Source: Clostridium beijerinckii (GTDB lineage: Bacteria; Bacillota; Clostridia; Clostridiales; Clostridiaceae). From it: 64,000 nucleotides of DNA. The notes under the pieces are model-generated. The model did not search any database. It was given only the letters and a program-made list of their open reading frames with translations, and was not told where the DNA came from. The position numbers were made by a program, and so were the translations under genes. The stretch is taken from positions 4,227,001-4,291,000 of the forward strand of contig NZ_CP144906.1 of assembly GCF_036699995.1 (NCBI RefSeq), given 5' to 3'. Positions 39,887 to 48,704 of the stretch are shown here, in pieces. Numbering within the stretch: the first letter of the stretch is position 1; each line of letters opens with the position of its first letter.

Positions 39887-41245
39887 TTACAATATAATAT
39901 TCAAGGATTCAGCAATTATTTTACTTTTTTTCTCTTCATTAATCATACTAAGATATTCCTTAAGCTTTTCATGCCACTCCTTCTCACTTTCAGTTCCATA
40001 ATCCACATCCATAACTGAATCATTTGGAATATACTTAAGTAACAGTGATATTTCAAAATCATCTAAGACCTTAAATATCTCAATGAATTCATAATCAAAT
40101 ATGCAATCAGAGCCAAGAACATCTACCAAATCCCTAAGACTATGAATTTCTTCCCTTATAATTTGTATCTTATTCTCTACTTTATCACACTCTCTAATTT
40201 CTTCAGTTATATCCTTAAATCTGCTGTTCTCTAGACTTTCTCCATCTTCATATCTAATTAAACTTTCATCTGCATTTTTAAATGTGATAAATGTATTTTC
40301 CAATTTATTATTTTCAATATTCTTCTTAATACTTGGCATAATCTTGTAAATAGTTTTATTTATATAATTAATAAAATTTATATCATTTATATTAAACTCC
40401 TGGCAAATACCTTCAACTATCATAGATATTACTTCATTAAATTCCTCTTCTTTCAGTTCTCCTAACTTATTTTTAAGATAACGTCTTTCAGTATCTGTTA
40501 TATCTAGAGTTATTCCTCTCTTCCCTAATACCATACATCCTAAATAATTAGTCAGAACCAATTCAAAGATATTTATTAATATATGATCTGAATTTTTATC
40601 AAAGCTTTTAAGCAAATTTTCAATTTCATAGATATCAAAGTGAGAACAAAATTGATTTTCAAAATCTATTTTTCTTAAATATTCATTTATATATTCTATT
40701 CCTACTAACTCCATCTCATCTATAGCTAATGGATAATCTATAGATCCCTGCATTTCATGAGCCGCAAACCTAATATCATATTCTATAAAAAATAATGGAA
40801 TCCCGTAATCTATAGTATCTATATACGCATAATTACTTGTTTTTAATTTACTTTTTTGCACGTTCTTTAATAGTTCTTTACTTTCTTCTATTTTAATCTT
40901 TAAAACTTTTTCCCCTTCAGAAAACAAATATTTCATTGCATTTTCTTTTATTAACGTAATCTGTTCCTTTATTGATGTTTTACCTTTTAGAAAGCTACCT
41001 ATAGTATAATAAATTGATAACATTATTTGCTCTGCAACTTCAACTCTTACCGAATAGCTTTCAGCTTTTGTATAATAATTTGCAGTTTCTCTTAAAATAT
41101 CTAATATTTGAACTTGAATATTTTCTAGTTCTTTATTATTTAATATATCATTTGAATGAAGTACTTGTAGTAATGACTGAAAATAATGTTCCTTACTTAA
41201 TAAATTTTCAATGGTATCATTTCTGTCAGTAATATAATTATCCAT
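39887..41245 (-). CDS. DUF6179-like conserved protein, function unknown
   Basis: The 452-residue, mostly helical, acidic protein has no signal peptide or clear membrane segment. I believe it belongs to the DUF6179 family of Firmicutes, recalled and not searched. HYFQSLLQVLHSNDILNNKE at the start and a conserved-looking FAAHEMQGSIDYPL segment in the middle are notable, but no catalytic motif is apparent. Its ATG overlaps the stop codon of the upstream 156-residue gene by one base, so the two are translationally coupled and probably form a complex. Confidence 0.7.
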   Translation of the reverse strand: MDNYITDRNDTIENLLSKEHYFQSLLQVLHSNDILNNKELENIQVQILDILRETANYYTKAESYSVRVEVAEQIMLSIYYTIGSFLKGKTSIKEQITLIKENAMKYLFSEGEKVLKIKIEESKELLKNVQKSKLKTSNYAYIDTIDYGIPLFFIEYDIRFAAHEMQGSIDYPLAIDEMELVGIEYINEYLRKIDFENQFCSHFDIYEIENLLKSFDKNSDHILINIFELVLTNYLGCMVLGKRGITLDITDTERRYLKNKLGELKEEEFNEVISMIVEGICQEFNINDINFINYINKTIYKIMPSIKKNIENNKLENTFITFKNADESLIRYEDGESLENSRFKDITEEIRECDKVENKIQIIREEIHSLRDLVDVLGSDCIFDYEFIEIFKVLDDFEISLLLKYIPNDSVMDVDYGTESEKEWHEKLKEYLSMINEEKKSKIIAESLNIIL

Positions 41246-41715
41246 TATAACTCCTCATCTCCATCCACATTTAAATAATCAGAAACCCCATATTTAATAT
41301 TATGAGCTATAGTATCCAAATACTTATGTCTAAGTAGCTCTAAAGATCCTTGGCATTCATTATCGAAATAGCCTTTCATTAAATTAATTAATTCAATGTC
41401 ACCTATTTCTTCCATAGTTTCATTTTTATAATAATAAAATGTTTCTATTAGCTCCTCTATAGTTTCAATATAATTGTATTGAGAAATATATGGCGACTCG
41501 CAAAAGGTTGATATTATTTGCTTTATTATCCCTCCACCAAATTCAACTCTGCCATTCTTACTTAAAGCTTCGCTTCTTATCTCAACTATCTCTTTAACAT
41601 TTTCTTCACTCAGCTTTAATCCATATTCCACTGTTTCCTCATTACAGTGCAAAATCTCTTCAAAAGTTTGTTTACTTATTATAGAATCAGAAATAGACAT
41701 AAGATAATTTTTCAT
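41245..41715 (-). CDS. DUF6323-like conserved protein, function unknown
   Basis: The protein has 156 residues from the ATG at 41715 (GGATGGTG site; frame extends to 41727). It is small, acidic and helical. The motif GRVEFGGGIIKQIISTFCESPYI is the most distinctive part and matches my memory of DUF6323, the usual partner of DUF6179. No enzymatic motif. It is the first gene of a two-gene operon with a one-base overlap. Confidence 0.7.
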   Translation of the reverse strand: MKNYLMSISDSIISKQTFEEILHCNEETVEYGLKLSEENVKEIVEIRSEALSKNGRVEFGGGIIKQIISTFCESPYISQYNYIETIEELIETFYYYKNETMEEIGDIELINLMKGYFDNECQGSLELLRHKYLDTIAHNIKYGVSDYLNVDGDEEL

Positions 41716-41750
41716 AAATAACACCATCCAAACTTTTTTATTTTTAAGTG

Positions 41751-41779
41751 TTGACTTTCTTTTTTAAATATGTTATGAT
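41751..41779 (+). promoter_or_regulatory. Consensus-like sigma-A promoter pointing away from the DUF6323 gene
   Basis: TTGACT, a 17-base spacer and TATGAT on the plus strand. No plus-strand gene follows, but a strong hairpin terminator does, about 140 bases on. Confidence 0.6.
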
Positions 41780-41785
41780 TATTAT

Positions 41786-41970
41786 ATATAGATAAACTTA
41801 ATTTTTTCTGACAATTAATTCTATCATCGGCTATATGGAAAGTCAATGGTATTTTTTTATGCCCATTTTTTATAAATAGCAGCCTTTATAAATTAATATA
41901 AAATCCCCAATAATTAAAAAGACTGTTAAATATCAAAATTTATTAGATATTTAACAGTCTTTTTAATTAT
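41786..41970 (+). ncRNA. Candidate small RNA, about 180 nt
   Basis: Inferred only from the sigma-A-like promoter at 41751-41779 and the terminator hairpin at 41916-41964 with a T5 tail on the plus strand. No open reading frame or known RNA family is recognised. The hairpin may instead serve only the minus-strand aminopeptidase transcript. Confidence 0.35.
41916..41964. terminator. Strong 19-bp hairpin terminator
   Basis: AAAAAGACTGTTAAATATC and its exact complement around an 11-base loop. It can end the aminopeptidase transcript on the minus strand and any plus-strand transcript from 41751. Confidence 0.85.
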
Positions 41971-42114
41971 TAAGCCCAAATTTAACAGCTTTGGTTTTTT
42001 CAATAGATAACAAAACACTGAATCTTCACCAAACTAAATAAATGCCTATCTTTAATTTATATAAATTAACTTCTTATCAATTTTTTGCATTAATAATCTA
42101 TATAGATAACACAA

Positions 42115-43341
42115 TTATATAACCCAATCACCATTTTTAAATACTTGGATCTTTTCTCCATTAGCGGTTTCACCTATTATTTCAAGCTCCTCTGAGCCTA
42201 CCATAAAATCTACATGAGTTAACGAATCATTAGCTCCATTTTTTATTAGTTCTTCTTCCGACATATTGTCACCATCTTTTAGGCAAGTTGGATACGCTTT
42301 TCCAAAAGCAAAATGGCATGATGCATTTTCATCAAATAATGTATTAAAGAAAATTAGTCCCGAATTTGATATAGGTGAGTTATAACCAACTAGAGCAACT
42401 TCTCCTAAATATCTAGAACCTTCATCTGTATCTAGTAATCCTTTTAATATTTCTTCTCCCTTTTCTGCAGTAAAGTCAACTATCTTACCATCTTTCAATG
42501 CCAACTTAAAGTTATCAATTAAATTTCCTCCATAGTTTAATGGCTTTTTACTAGTAACATAGCCGTTTACTCCATCTCTCTTTGGAAGGGTGAATACCTC
42601 TTCTGTCGGTATATTAGCAACAAAGTTAATACCATCTTTAGAATTTTCTTCACCACTTAACCATAGATGTCCTTCTGGAAGCTCTACAGTTAGATCTGTG
42701 CCTTCTGATTTATAATAAACATATTTAAAATTCTTTTCATTTAAATAATCTTTTCTATTTTTTAATTTTTCTAAATGTTCATTCCACGCTTCAATAGGTG
42801 ATTCCTTATCAGCTCTTACTATACTAAAAATTGAGTCCCAAAGATTTTCTACTGCATCTGCTTCTGATAAATCAGGGAATACTTTTCTTGCCCATCCCTT
42901 TGTAGGTATTGAAACAACACACCATTGAACTTCATTACTCATCATGGCAGCACTAACATCTTTCATAGCTCTATTTGCTGTTTTTGCTAAAGTAGAAATC
43001 TTATTAGGATCTACTCCGCTTAATAGCTCTGGATCTCTAGCAGAAATACTTATAAATGCAGTTTTCTCCTTTATAAGTTGCTCTCTTGATAATACAGCAT
43101 GTTTTGGCTCCCTTTCAAAACTTTCCATAGGAGCTTTATTGTATTTTATCAAGGCAAGTTCTTCATCATTGTAATCAACTATAACATTAATAGCACCAGC
43201 TTCATAAGCTTCTTCTGCTATCAGTCTAGCAAACTCTGCACATTCTATTGGTGAATTTATAAGCAATTGTTGCTTATCTTGTAAATTTATGCCCTTCTTA
43301 ACAACGAGCTCTGCATACTTTCTTAATGTATCTGTATTCAT
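42115..43341 (-). CDS. M29-family aminopeptidase (AmpS-type)
   Basis: The 408-residue metallopeptidase matches the thermophilic aminopeptidase family M29. It has an N-terminal Rossmann-like domain and a C-terminal catalytic domain, with metal ligands in EGHLWLSGEE, LGEVALVGYN, HFAFGKAYP and HVDFMVGSEE. It removes N-terminal residues from cytosolic peptides. The frame starts at a GTG at 43356 that is within the GGAGG ribosome binding site, so the ATG at 43341 is used. Single-gene transcript. Confidence 0.92.
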   Translation of the reverse strand: MNTDTLRKYAELVVKKGINLQDKQQLLINSPIECAEFARLIAEEAYEAGAINVIVDYNDEELALIKYNKAPMESFEREPKHAVLSREQLIKEKTAFISISARDPELLSGVDPNKISTLAKTANRAMKDVSAAMMSNEVQWCVVSIPTKGWARKVFPDLSEADAVENLWDSIFSIVRADKESPIEAWNEHLEKLKNRKDYLNEKNFKYVYYKSEGTDLTVELPEGHLWLSGEENSKDGINFVANIPTEEVFTLPKRDGVNGYVTSKKPLNYGGNLIDNFKLALKDGKIVDFTAEKGEEILKGLLDTDEGSRYLGEVALVGYNSPISNSGLIFFNTLFDENASCHFAFGKAYPTCLKDGDNMSEEELIKNGANDSLTHVDFMVGSEELEIIGETANGEKIQVFKNGDWVI

Positions 43342-43563
43342 TTTGCTTTCCTCCACATTTTTCCTTAAGTTTTATTATCATAATTATAGCATATCTTACT
43401 CTATAAGTTTTCATTTAAAACCTGCATAATATACTTTCATTTATATCTATTTCGATAAATGTAATATACAAATATAACATTTATTAAAATAGAAACTCAG
43501 ATTTCATTAGAAATTATCTGTTTAAGAAAAAATATGATCTTTATAGCAATTATTCGTATTTAA

Positions 43564-43592
43564 AAGGCCCAATCTAATAAAAATCGGGCCTT
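43564..43592 (-). terminator. Terminator of the 2-oxoacid oxidoreductase operon
   Basis: AAGGCCC and GGGCCTT around a 15-base loop, 52 bases beyond the beta-subunit stop; short stem but GC-rich for this genome, followed by TTTTA on the minus strand. Confidence 0.7.
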
Positions 43593-43643
43593 GATTACTA
43601 AAATGTAAATACTTTTGATTATTAATTTTTTCCTATGCTATTT

Positions 43644-44495
43644 TTATAGGAAATCTTTCATAAACTCCTTGATCTTATTTATTTTAATTTCACTTTCAAC
43701 AAGTGATTCTCCACTTTTTAAAAAGCTAACTTTGTCATGGAAGTTGGATTTCTCTTCTTTATATAAAATTCCCAAAGGAATCTTATCTCCCCATTCCATT
43801 GATTTTTCAATAGCCTTCAATTTATTACTTGGATCGTATTCTTTTCCAAGTTTATAAACTCTTTTATTATACCATTGGAATGTATTAATTTTATTAAATG
43901 ACACACATGGCTGTAAAATATCAACAAGAGCGTATCCTTTATGATTAATAGCTTCAATCATAACTTTCTCCAAATGCTCCTTATCTCCACTAAATGCTCT
44001 AGCAACAAAACCGGCACCAAGCGTTATTGCAAGCGCTACTGGATTCATAGGAATGTTATTTGACCCATTTGGCTGAACATCTGTTACATGTCCGATGTCA
44101 GTTGTAGGTGATGCTTGCCCTTTTGTTAACCCATATATTTGGTTATCGTGAACAAAATGTGTTATATCTACATTACGCCTAATATTATGAATAAAGTGAT
44201 TTCCTCCTTCTCCATAGGAATCCCCTTCTCCTGTATTTACTATTACAGTTAATCTTTTATTTACAATCTTTGCTGCAACTGCAGGTGGTAATGATCTTCC
44301 ATGAAGTCCACAAAATCCATTAGTATTTATATATTGAGGTGTTTTAGCAGCTTGGCCTATTCCACCAACAATAAGCACTTCGTGTGGAGCCTTACCTAAA
44401 TCTATAAGTGCTTGCTTTAGAGCATCAAGAATATTATGATCCCCACATCCTGGACACCAAGCTGTTTCTGATGTTAGAAATATTTCATTATTCAT
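43644..44495 (-). CDS. 2-oxoacid:ferredoxin oxidoreductase, beta subunit (KorB-like)
   Basis: The 283-residue TPP-binding subunit has the Fe-S cysteine pair in WCPGCGDHN and the TPP/Mg motif GEGDSYGEGGNHF followed by DNQIYGLTKGQASPT. With the alpha/gamma subunit it would oxidatively decarboxylate a 2-oxoacid, such as 2-oxoglutarate or pyruvate, to acyl-CoA, reducing ferredoxin. The GLTKGQASPT motif is common to KorB and archaeal-type OFORs. Its ATG overlaps the alpha-subunit stop codon, implying coupled translation. Confidence 0.9.
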   Translation of the reverse strand: MNNEIFLTSETAWCPGCGDHNILDALKQALIDLGKAPHEVLIVGGIGQAAKTPQYINTNGFCGLHGRSLPPAVAAKIVNKRLTVIVNTGEGDSYGEGGNHFIHNIRRNVDITHFVHDNQIYGLTKGQASPTTDIGHVTDVQPNGSNNIPMNPVALAITLGAGFVARAFSGDKEHLEKVMIEAINHKGYALVDILQPCVSFNKINTFQWYNKRVYKLGKEYDPSNKLKAIEKSMEWGDKIPLGILYKEEKSNFHDKVSFLKSGESLVESEIKINKIKEFMKDFL

Positions 44496-46180
44496 TATTG
44501 CTCACCTCCAACTAGCTTACTGTATATTTCTTGAGATGAAATAGGTCTTCCATCATATTTTAAGATACTGCTATTGCATTCAATACCTGTATATTCTCTA
44601 ATAAGTCCTGATAGTTGTCCTGTCGCATTTTGCTCTATATTTATTATATTTTTTACTTTTTTCGCATACTTCCTAAGATTTTTCTCAGGTAAAGGCCAGA
44701 CATCCCCAAATACTAATGAGCAGTATTTATTATTATTTCCCGAACGTCCATTAAGAAGTTTTATAGCTTCCTTAACCGGACTATATAATGATCCCCATGC
44801 TAAAAGTAAAGTATCTGCATTTTCTTCACCGATGAATTCAGGTTCTAAAAGTTCTTCTTTTAAATATTCCATTTTCCTTAGTCTCTTATCATTCATTTTA
44901 TTTCTTACTTCACCTGATTCAGTAATATGTCCATATTCATCATGTTCATCACTATCTACCAATACTGTTAATCCTGGTATTTTACCTGGCGTTATACGTG
45001 GCGAAACACCTGTCTTTGTTAATTCATAACGCTTATAATCTTTAGCATTTATATATTCATCATCTTTTAAATACCTTTCTATTTTAATCTTATCAAAATT
45101 AAAAGGCTTTACAGTTCTTATACTATCAGCTAAAAACTGATCTCCAAGTAAAATAACTGGTATTTGATACTTATCAGCAAGATTAAATGCTCTTATAGTT
45201 TGATAAAATGCATCTTCAGGTTCCCTTAATGCTATTACCATTTTAGGTATTTCCCCTGGTGATGAGGATATAACAAATTTCAAATCTGCTTGTTCTGTTC
45301 TTGTTGGCAAACCTGTAGTAGGCCCAGGTCTTTGTATTTCTGCTATTACAAGAGGTACCTCAAGCATTCCCGATAAGCCTACAGCCTCTACCATTAGCGC
45401 AAATCCTCCTCCAGACGATCCTGTCATTGCTCTAACACCTGCATAAGAGGCTCCAATAGCCATATTTATTGAAGCAATTTCATCTTCAGCCTGTTCAACT
45501 ACAATTTCTGCTTCATTCATCTTTGAAGCAAGATAATTCATTATACTTGTAGATGGTGTCATTGGATAAGCGGAATAAAATTTACATCCTGCTGCAATAG
45601 CCCCAAGAGCAATAGCATCATTTCCTCCAATTAAAATACTCTCATCATTGTTCTTAGGTTGAATTTGATACTTTGGTGCAACTAGCTTGTATCCTTCTTC
45701 AAATGCATTGAAATTTTTACTGGCGATTTCCTCTTTGAACTTTTCTGTTAATACTTCCTTAATGCCACTTAAATCCAAATTAAATAACTTTACAAAAGCA
45801 CCCAAAGCTATGCTACCATATACTTTTGAATTTCCAATGCTCTTAGCTAAAGCTTTAAGAGTAAGACCAAAGAATCTTTTATCCTCAAGCTTAATTTGCT
45901 CGTCAGCAATTATAAACCCATCTTTCTTTAATCTGCCGATGTGAAGATCAATTGTTTCTTTGTCTAAAGCGATTATTCCATCGATATCATCCCAATGGGA
46001 ATTTATTTGCTCATTTCCAAAGCGTATTTGAAAAAAATTATGCCCGCCTCTTACCCTTGACATATAGTCTTGTATAGTAAATATTTCAAAGCCTTTCCTT
46101 TTTAAAACTTTCTCTAATATAGAGGAAATGGTCTCCATTCCTAACCCAGCTGCTCCTCCAATTAAAATATTATAAATCAT
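44495..46180 (-). CDS. 2-oxoacid:ferredoxin oxidoreductase, fused gamma-alpha subunit (KorA-like)
   Basis: The 561-residue protein is a natural fusion. Residues 1-180 form the gamma domain (GGAAGLGMETISS and SRVRGGHNFFQIR) and residues 190-560 the alpha domain (GAIAAGCKFYSAYPMTPST with the YPMTPST motif, TGSSGGGFALM). The order and length are standard for two-subunit OFORs. No delta ferredoxin subunit is encoded nearby. 2-oxoglutarate versus other 2-oxoacids cannot be settled here. Confidence 0.9.
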   Translation of the reverse strand: MIYNILIGGAAGLGMETISSILEKVLKRKGFEIFTIQDYMSRVRGGHNFFQIRFGNEQINSHWDDIDGIIALDKETIDLHIGRLKKDGFIIADEQIKLEDKRFFGLTLKALAKSIGNSKVYGSIALGAFVKLFNLDLSGIKEVLTEKFKEEIASKNFNAFEEGYKLVAPKYQIQPKNNDESILIGGNDAIALGAIAAGCKFYSAYPMTPSTSIMNYLASKMNEAEIVVEQAEDEIASINMAIGASYAGVRAMTGSSGGGFALMVEAVGLSGMLEVPLVIAEIQRPGPTTGLPTRTEQADLKFVISSSPGEIPKMVIALREPEDAFYQTIRAFNLADKYQIPVILLGDQFLADSIRTVKPFNFDKIKIERYLKDDEYINAKDYKRYELTKTGVSPRITPGKIPGLTVLVDSDEHDEYGHITESGEVRNKMNDKRLRKMEYLKEELLEPEFIGEENADTLLLAWGSLYSPVKEAIKLLNGRSGNNNKYCSLVFGDVWPLPEKNLRKYAKKVKNIINIEQNATGQLSGLIREYTGIECNSSILKYDGRPISSQEIYSKLVGGEQ

Positions 46181-46343
46181 AAAATTCCTCCCTTCTAAAA
46201 ACGCTTATAAATTGCATGCTGATAATATTTTATTATTGTTTCTCAGTATTATGACTAGATAAATACATATAATCTACTTATTTTTCATATAACAAAATCT
46301 ACTTATAATCATATGTTAATATTAATACTAATTTATTAATAAG

Positions 46344-46886
46344 GTGATTATTATCAAGAAATATTCTAATTTAGATATAGATAATCTTGAGTTTTTAGGA
46401 TCTGGTACGCAAGGAAAGGTTTATAAAATAGATTCACAAAAATGTATAAAGATTTTTAAGAAAAAGCAAATATGTTCAGATGAAATAGAAACTCTAGTTA
46501 TGGCACAAATGGATTTGCATTTTCCTAGACTTTATGCCTTTGGTGAAAATTATATAATACGCGAATATATTGATGGAGTAGAACTTGATAAATACTTATC
46601 ATCTAATCCACTATCTGAGAACATTTTCCAAAAAATTATAGAACTATATGAAGCGATGGATTCAGTAGGCTATAACAGATTAGATGCTGCACCATTTCAT
46701 ATTTTTATAACCTCATTAGATGAAATTAAGTTAATTGATACAGCTAGAGCTATGAAAAAGCGGACTATATATCCTGCTTTAATCATTGAATGTTTATCCG
46801 ATTTAGGATACAAAAAAGATTTTTTAAATTTTGTCAAATACAATAAACCCGAACTCTATAAAAAATGGTTAAGAAGTAAAAAATAA
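46344..46886 (+). CDS. Small protein kinase-like protein (RIO/Kdo-kinase-like fold)
   Basis: The roughly 180-residue protein has a reduced kinase fold: glycine loop GSGTQGKVYKI, the VAIK-type lysine in CIKIFKK, a catalytic-loop-like RLDAAPFHIFI and a DFG-like LIDTARA. It lacks most of the C-lobe and the HRD motif is atypical, so phosphotransfer is not assured. The annotated GTG at 46344 lies inside the AAGGTGA sequence that looks like the ribosome binding site. The true start may be one of the following ATT/ATC codons. Divergent from the OFOR operon. Confidence 0.72.
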   Translation: MIIIKKYSNLDIDNLEFLGSGTQGKVYKIDSQKCIKIFKKKQICSDEIETLVMAQMDLHFPRLYAFGENYIIREYIDGVELDKYLSSNPLSENIFQKIIELYEAMDSVGYNRLDAAPFHIFITSLDEIKLIDTARAMKKRTIYPALIIECLSDLGYKKDFLNFVKYNKPELYKKWLRSKK

Positions 46887-46929
46887 ATTATTAATAAATA
46901 TTTTATAATATTTTTTGAGGAGAGTAGAA

Positions 46930-47808
46930 ATGAGATTTATAGTCTTTGGTGATTCTAAAGGTAAAGAAAAAGGAATAAACGAAAAAGTTCTAAATACGCT
47001 AATGAAAGAAACATGCAAATTGGATCCTACTCCAAAATTCATCGTAATTTGCGGAGATTCTGTTGCCGGCAGTAATAAAGAAGATGTTTTTAATTTTCAA
47101 CTCAAAAGACTAAGAGGAATAGTAGAAAAGTATCACCCTAATATTCCCTTACTTCCAGTAGTCGGTAATCATGAAGTGAATATAGAACCTATAGATGATA
47201 GATTCGAAAAGATACTTGATCAAATTTATTGCGACTTAAATCCATGTGATTTCCTTGAAGGTTATAATAGAACAGCTTATTACAAAGATTTTGAAGATAC
47301 TAGGCTTATAATCCTTAATGCCTTCCATTACGGTTCAACTCATAAAATCAGTGAGTACCAGCTTAAGTGGTTCGAAAATACTGCTTCTAAATATAAAAAA
47401 AACAAACTAGTTTTTGTTCATTCTCCGGCTTATCCTACTGGAGCTCATCTCGGGCATTGCCTCGATTTATACCCTAAATATAGAGATGCCTTTTGGAGAA
47501 TTGTAGATAAGTGCAATATAGATATAGTTTTCTCTGGACATGAGCATAACTATTCAAGAAGAATCATAGACGATTCCTTTAGCAACGGGAATTCCTGCTA
47601 TGAAAGAAAAGTTAATCAAGTAATCACTGGTGGTGGTGGCGAAAAGCTTAGAGATAAATATAAAAGTAAGCAAGGAATAGTAGTCGCTCCTATAGCTGTA
47701 TACCACTATTTAGTTGTAGATATAGAGGCTGATTACATTAAAGTATGTGCAATTAGCTTAAAAGGTAAGAAATTAGATGAATTTATTATAGTTAAAACAA
47801 ATTTCTAG
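46930..47808 (+). CDS. Calcineurin-like metallophosphoesterase
   Basis: The 292-residue protein carries the family metal motifs in order: FGDSKG, ICGDSVAG, VVGNHEVN, FVHSPAY and FSGHEHNYSRR. This is the purple-acid-phosphatase-like branch. No signal peptide, so it is cytosolic; substrate unknown. The start ATG at 46930 follows GAGGAGAG. It converges with the microcompartment operon and lies 43 bases downstream of the kinase-like gene, probably co-transcribed with it. Confidence 0.88.
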   Translation: MRFIVFGDSKGKEKGINEKVLNTLMKETCKLDPTPKFIVICGDSVAGSNKEDVFNFQLKRLRGIVEKYHPNIPLLPVVGNHEVNIEPIDDRFEKILDQIYCDLNPCDFLEGYNRTAYYKDFEDTRLIILNAFHYGSTHKISEYQLKWFENTASKYKKNKLVFVHSPAYPTGAHLGHCLDLYPKYRDAFWRIVDKCNIDIVFSGHEHNYSRRIIDDSFSNGNSCYERKVNQVITGGGGEKLRDKYKSKQGIVVAPIAVYHYLVVDIEADYIKVCAISLKGKKLDEFIIVKTNF

Positions 47809-47852
47809 CGGGTAAATTGAGATATCATGGGAAATTATACATCTGTGTAGAG

Positions 47853-47917
47853 AATAGTCTGCTAAACTTTATGAAGATGATTAAATGCATTATTAAGCCA
47901 AGTGAGCATAGACTATT
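47853..47917. terminator. Imperfect inverted repeat, possible bidirectional terminator
   Basis: AATAGTCT-GCT and AGCATAGACTATT lie between the metallophosphoesterase end and the 3' end of the microcompartment operon; the 41-base loop makes it weaker than others here. Confidence 0.45.
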
Positions 47918-47973
47918 TCTTTATATCAGAAAATAAAAAACAAATATATTTTTACTTCTATTTAAACCTAATA

Positions 47974-48350
47974 CTAAAGCAAGCTTGAAATCAATTCCTT
48001 ACTTAGTGATGGTATTGTAACTGCACTTATAATTTCACCAGTTTCAATAAATCCTAGAGAATCAATTTTTCCCATATCAATTGTTCCTGTAATAACTGGG
48101 AATACATTTTCATTAACATTTGCTATTAAATAATCACTTATAAGATAACTGCTCCAATATTAGCCCCTACCTTAACAGCATTTTTCACCGCACCTACATC
48201 TCCAATATTACTATGTATTTCCCAGGACATGCTGGTGAAGCTAAAACTAATTCGACATTTGAAGATTTAAGCATTTCATCACATGCTTCCATTCCCTTTG
48301 CAATACTTTTATATTCAAGTAATCCAATAAGACCTTCTCATTGCTGTCTC
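47974..48350 (-). pseudogene. pduT: Remnant of a PduT-like microcompartment shell protein
   Basis: The minus strand encodes, in pieces, GLLEYKSIAKGMEACDEML, SSNVELVLASPACPGKY, GDVGAVKNAVKVGANIG and SDYLIANVNENVFPVITGT. This is the first BMC domain of PduT, including the CPGK segment whose cysteine binds a [4Fe-4S] cluster in the trimer pore of PduT. A short start of the second BMC domain (LGFIETGEIISAVTIPSL) then ends at a stop. At least two frameshifts (in the KYIV/GDVG junction and near GANIG/YLISD) and a C-terminal truncation make it non-functional. It is the last item of the operon. Confidence 0.88.
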
Positions 48351-48381
48351 TTCCCCTCTCATAGATTTAATAATGCATATA

Positions 48382-48621
48382 TTATTTAACTATAACTATA
48401 CTTTCATCTGTTATTTCTTTTATAATTCCATCTATGCTTGAATGAATCTTAGCTCCTAGCTTCCCACCTGAAATGTCTCTTATCAAATCACCTTTTTGAA
48501 CTTTATCTCCAACTTCATCTATAGGTTCAGCTTTTGCACCTATATGTTGTGATCTTAATATTGTAACTTTTTGAGAAAAAATATTAATTCCATAATATGA
48601 TAAATATTTCCCATTAAACAA
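48382..48621 (-). pseudogene. pduS: C-terminal fragment of a PduS/RnfC-like electron-transfer protein
   Basis: The 79 residues contain SQHIGAKAEPIDEVGDKVQKGD and GAKIHSSIDGIIKE, the biotinyl-like barrel-sandwich region found at the C-terminus of PduS. The NADH/FMN-binding body, SLBB domain and ferredoxin-type cysteines that should precede it are absent, so over 350 residues have been deleted. It sits between the PduP-like gene and the pduT remnant, the order of an intact pduS-pduT pair. The small frame is open but is unlikely to have function. Confidence 0.8.
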
Positions 48622-48704
48622 TGAAGTATGTTTTCCAATAGTACTCTGCTAGGTAAACATAGTTACAAAGTATAAAGGGAAATATATTATCATAACTGAC
48701 TAGA

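Noticed and set aside
43615..43857. 80-residue plus-strand frame downstream of the 2-oxoacid oxidoreductase
   Set aside because: Antisense to the 3' end of the beta subunit; no homology or ribosome binding site.
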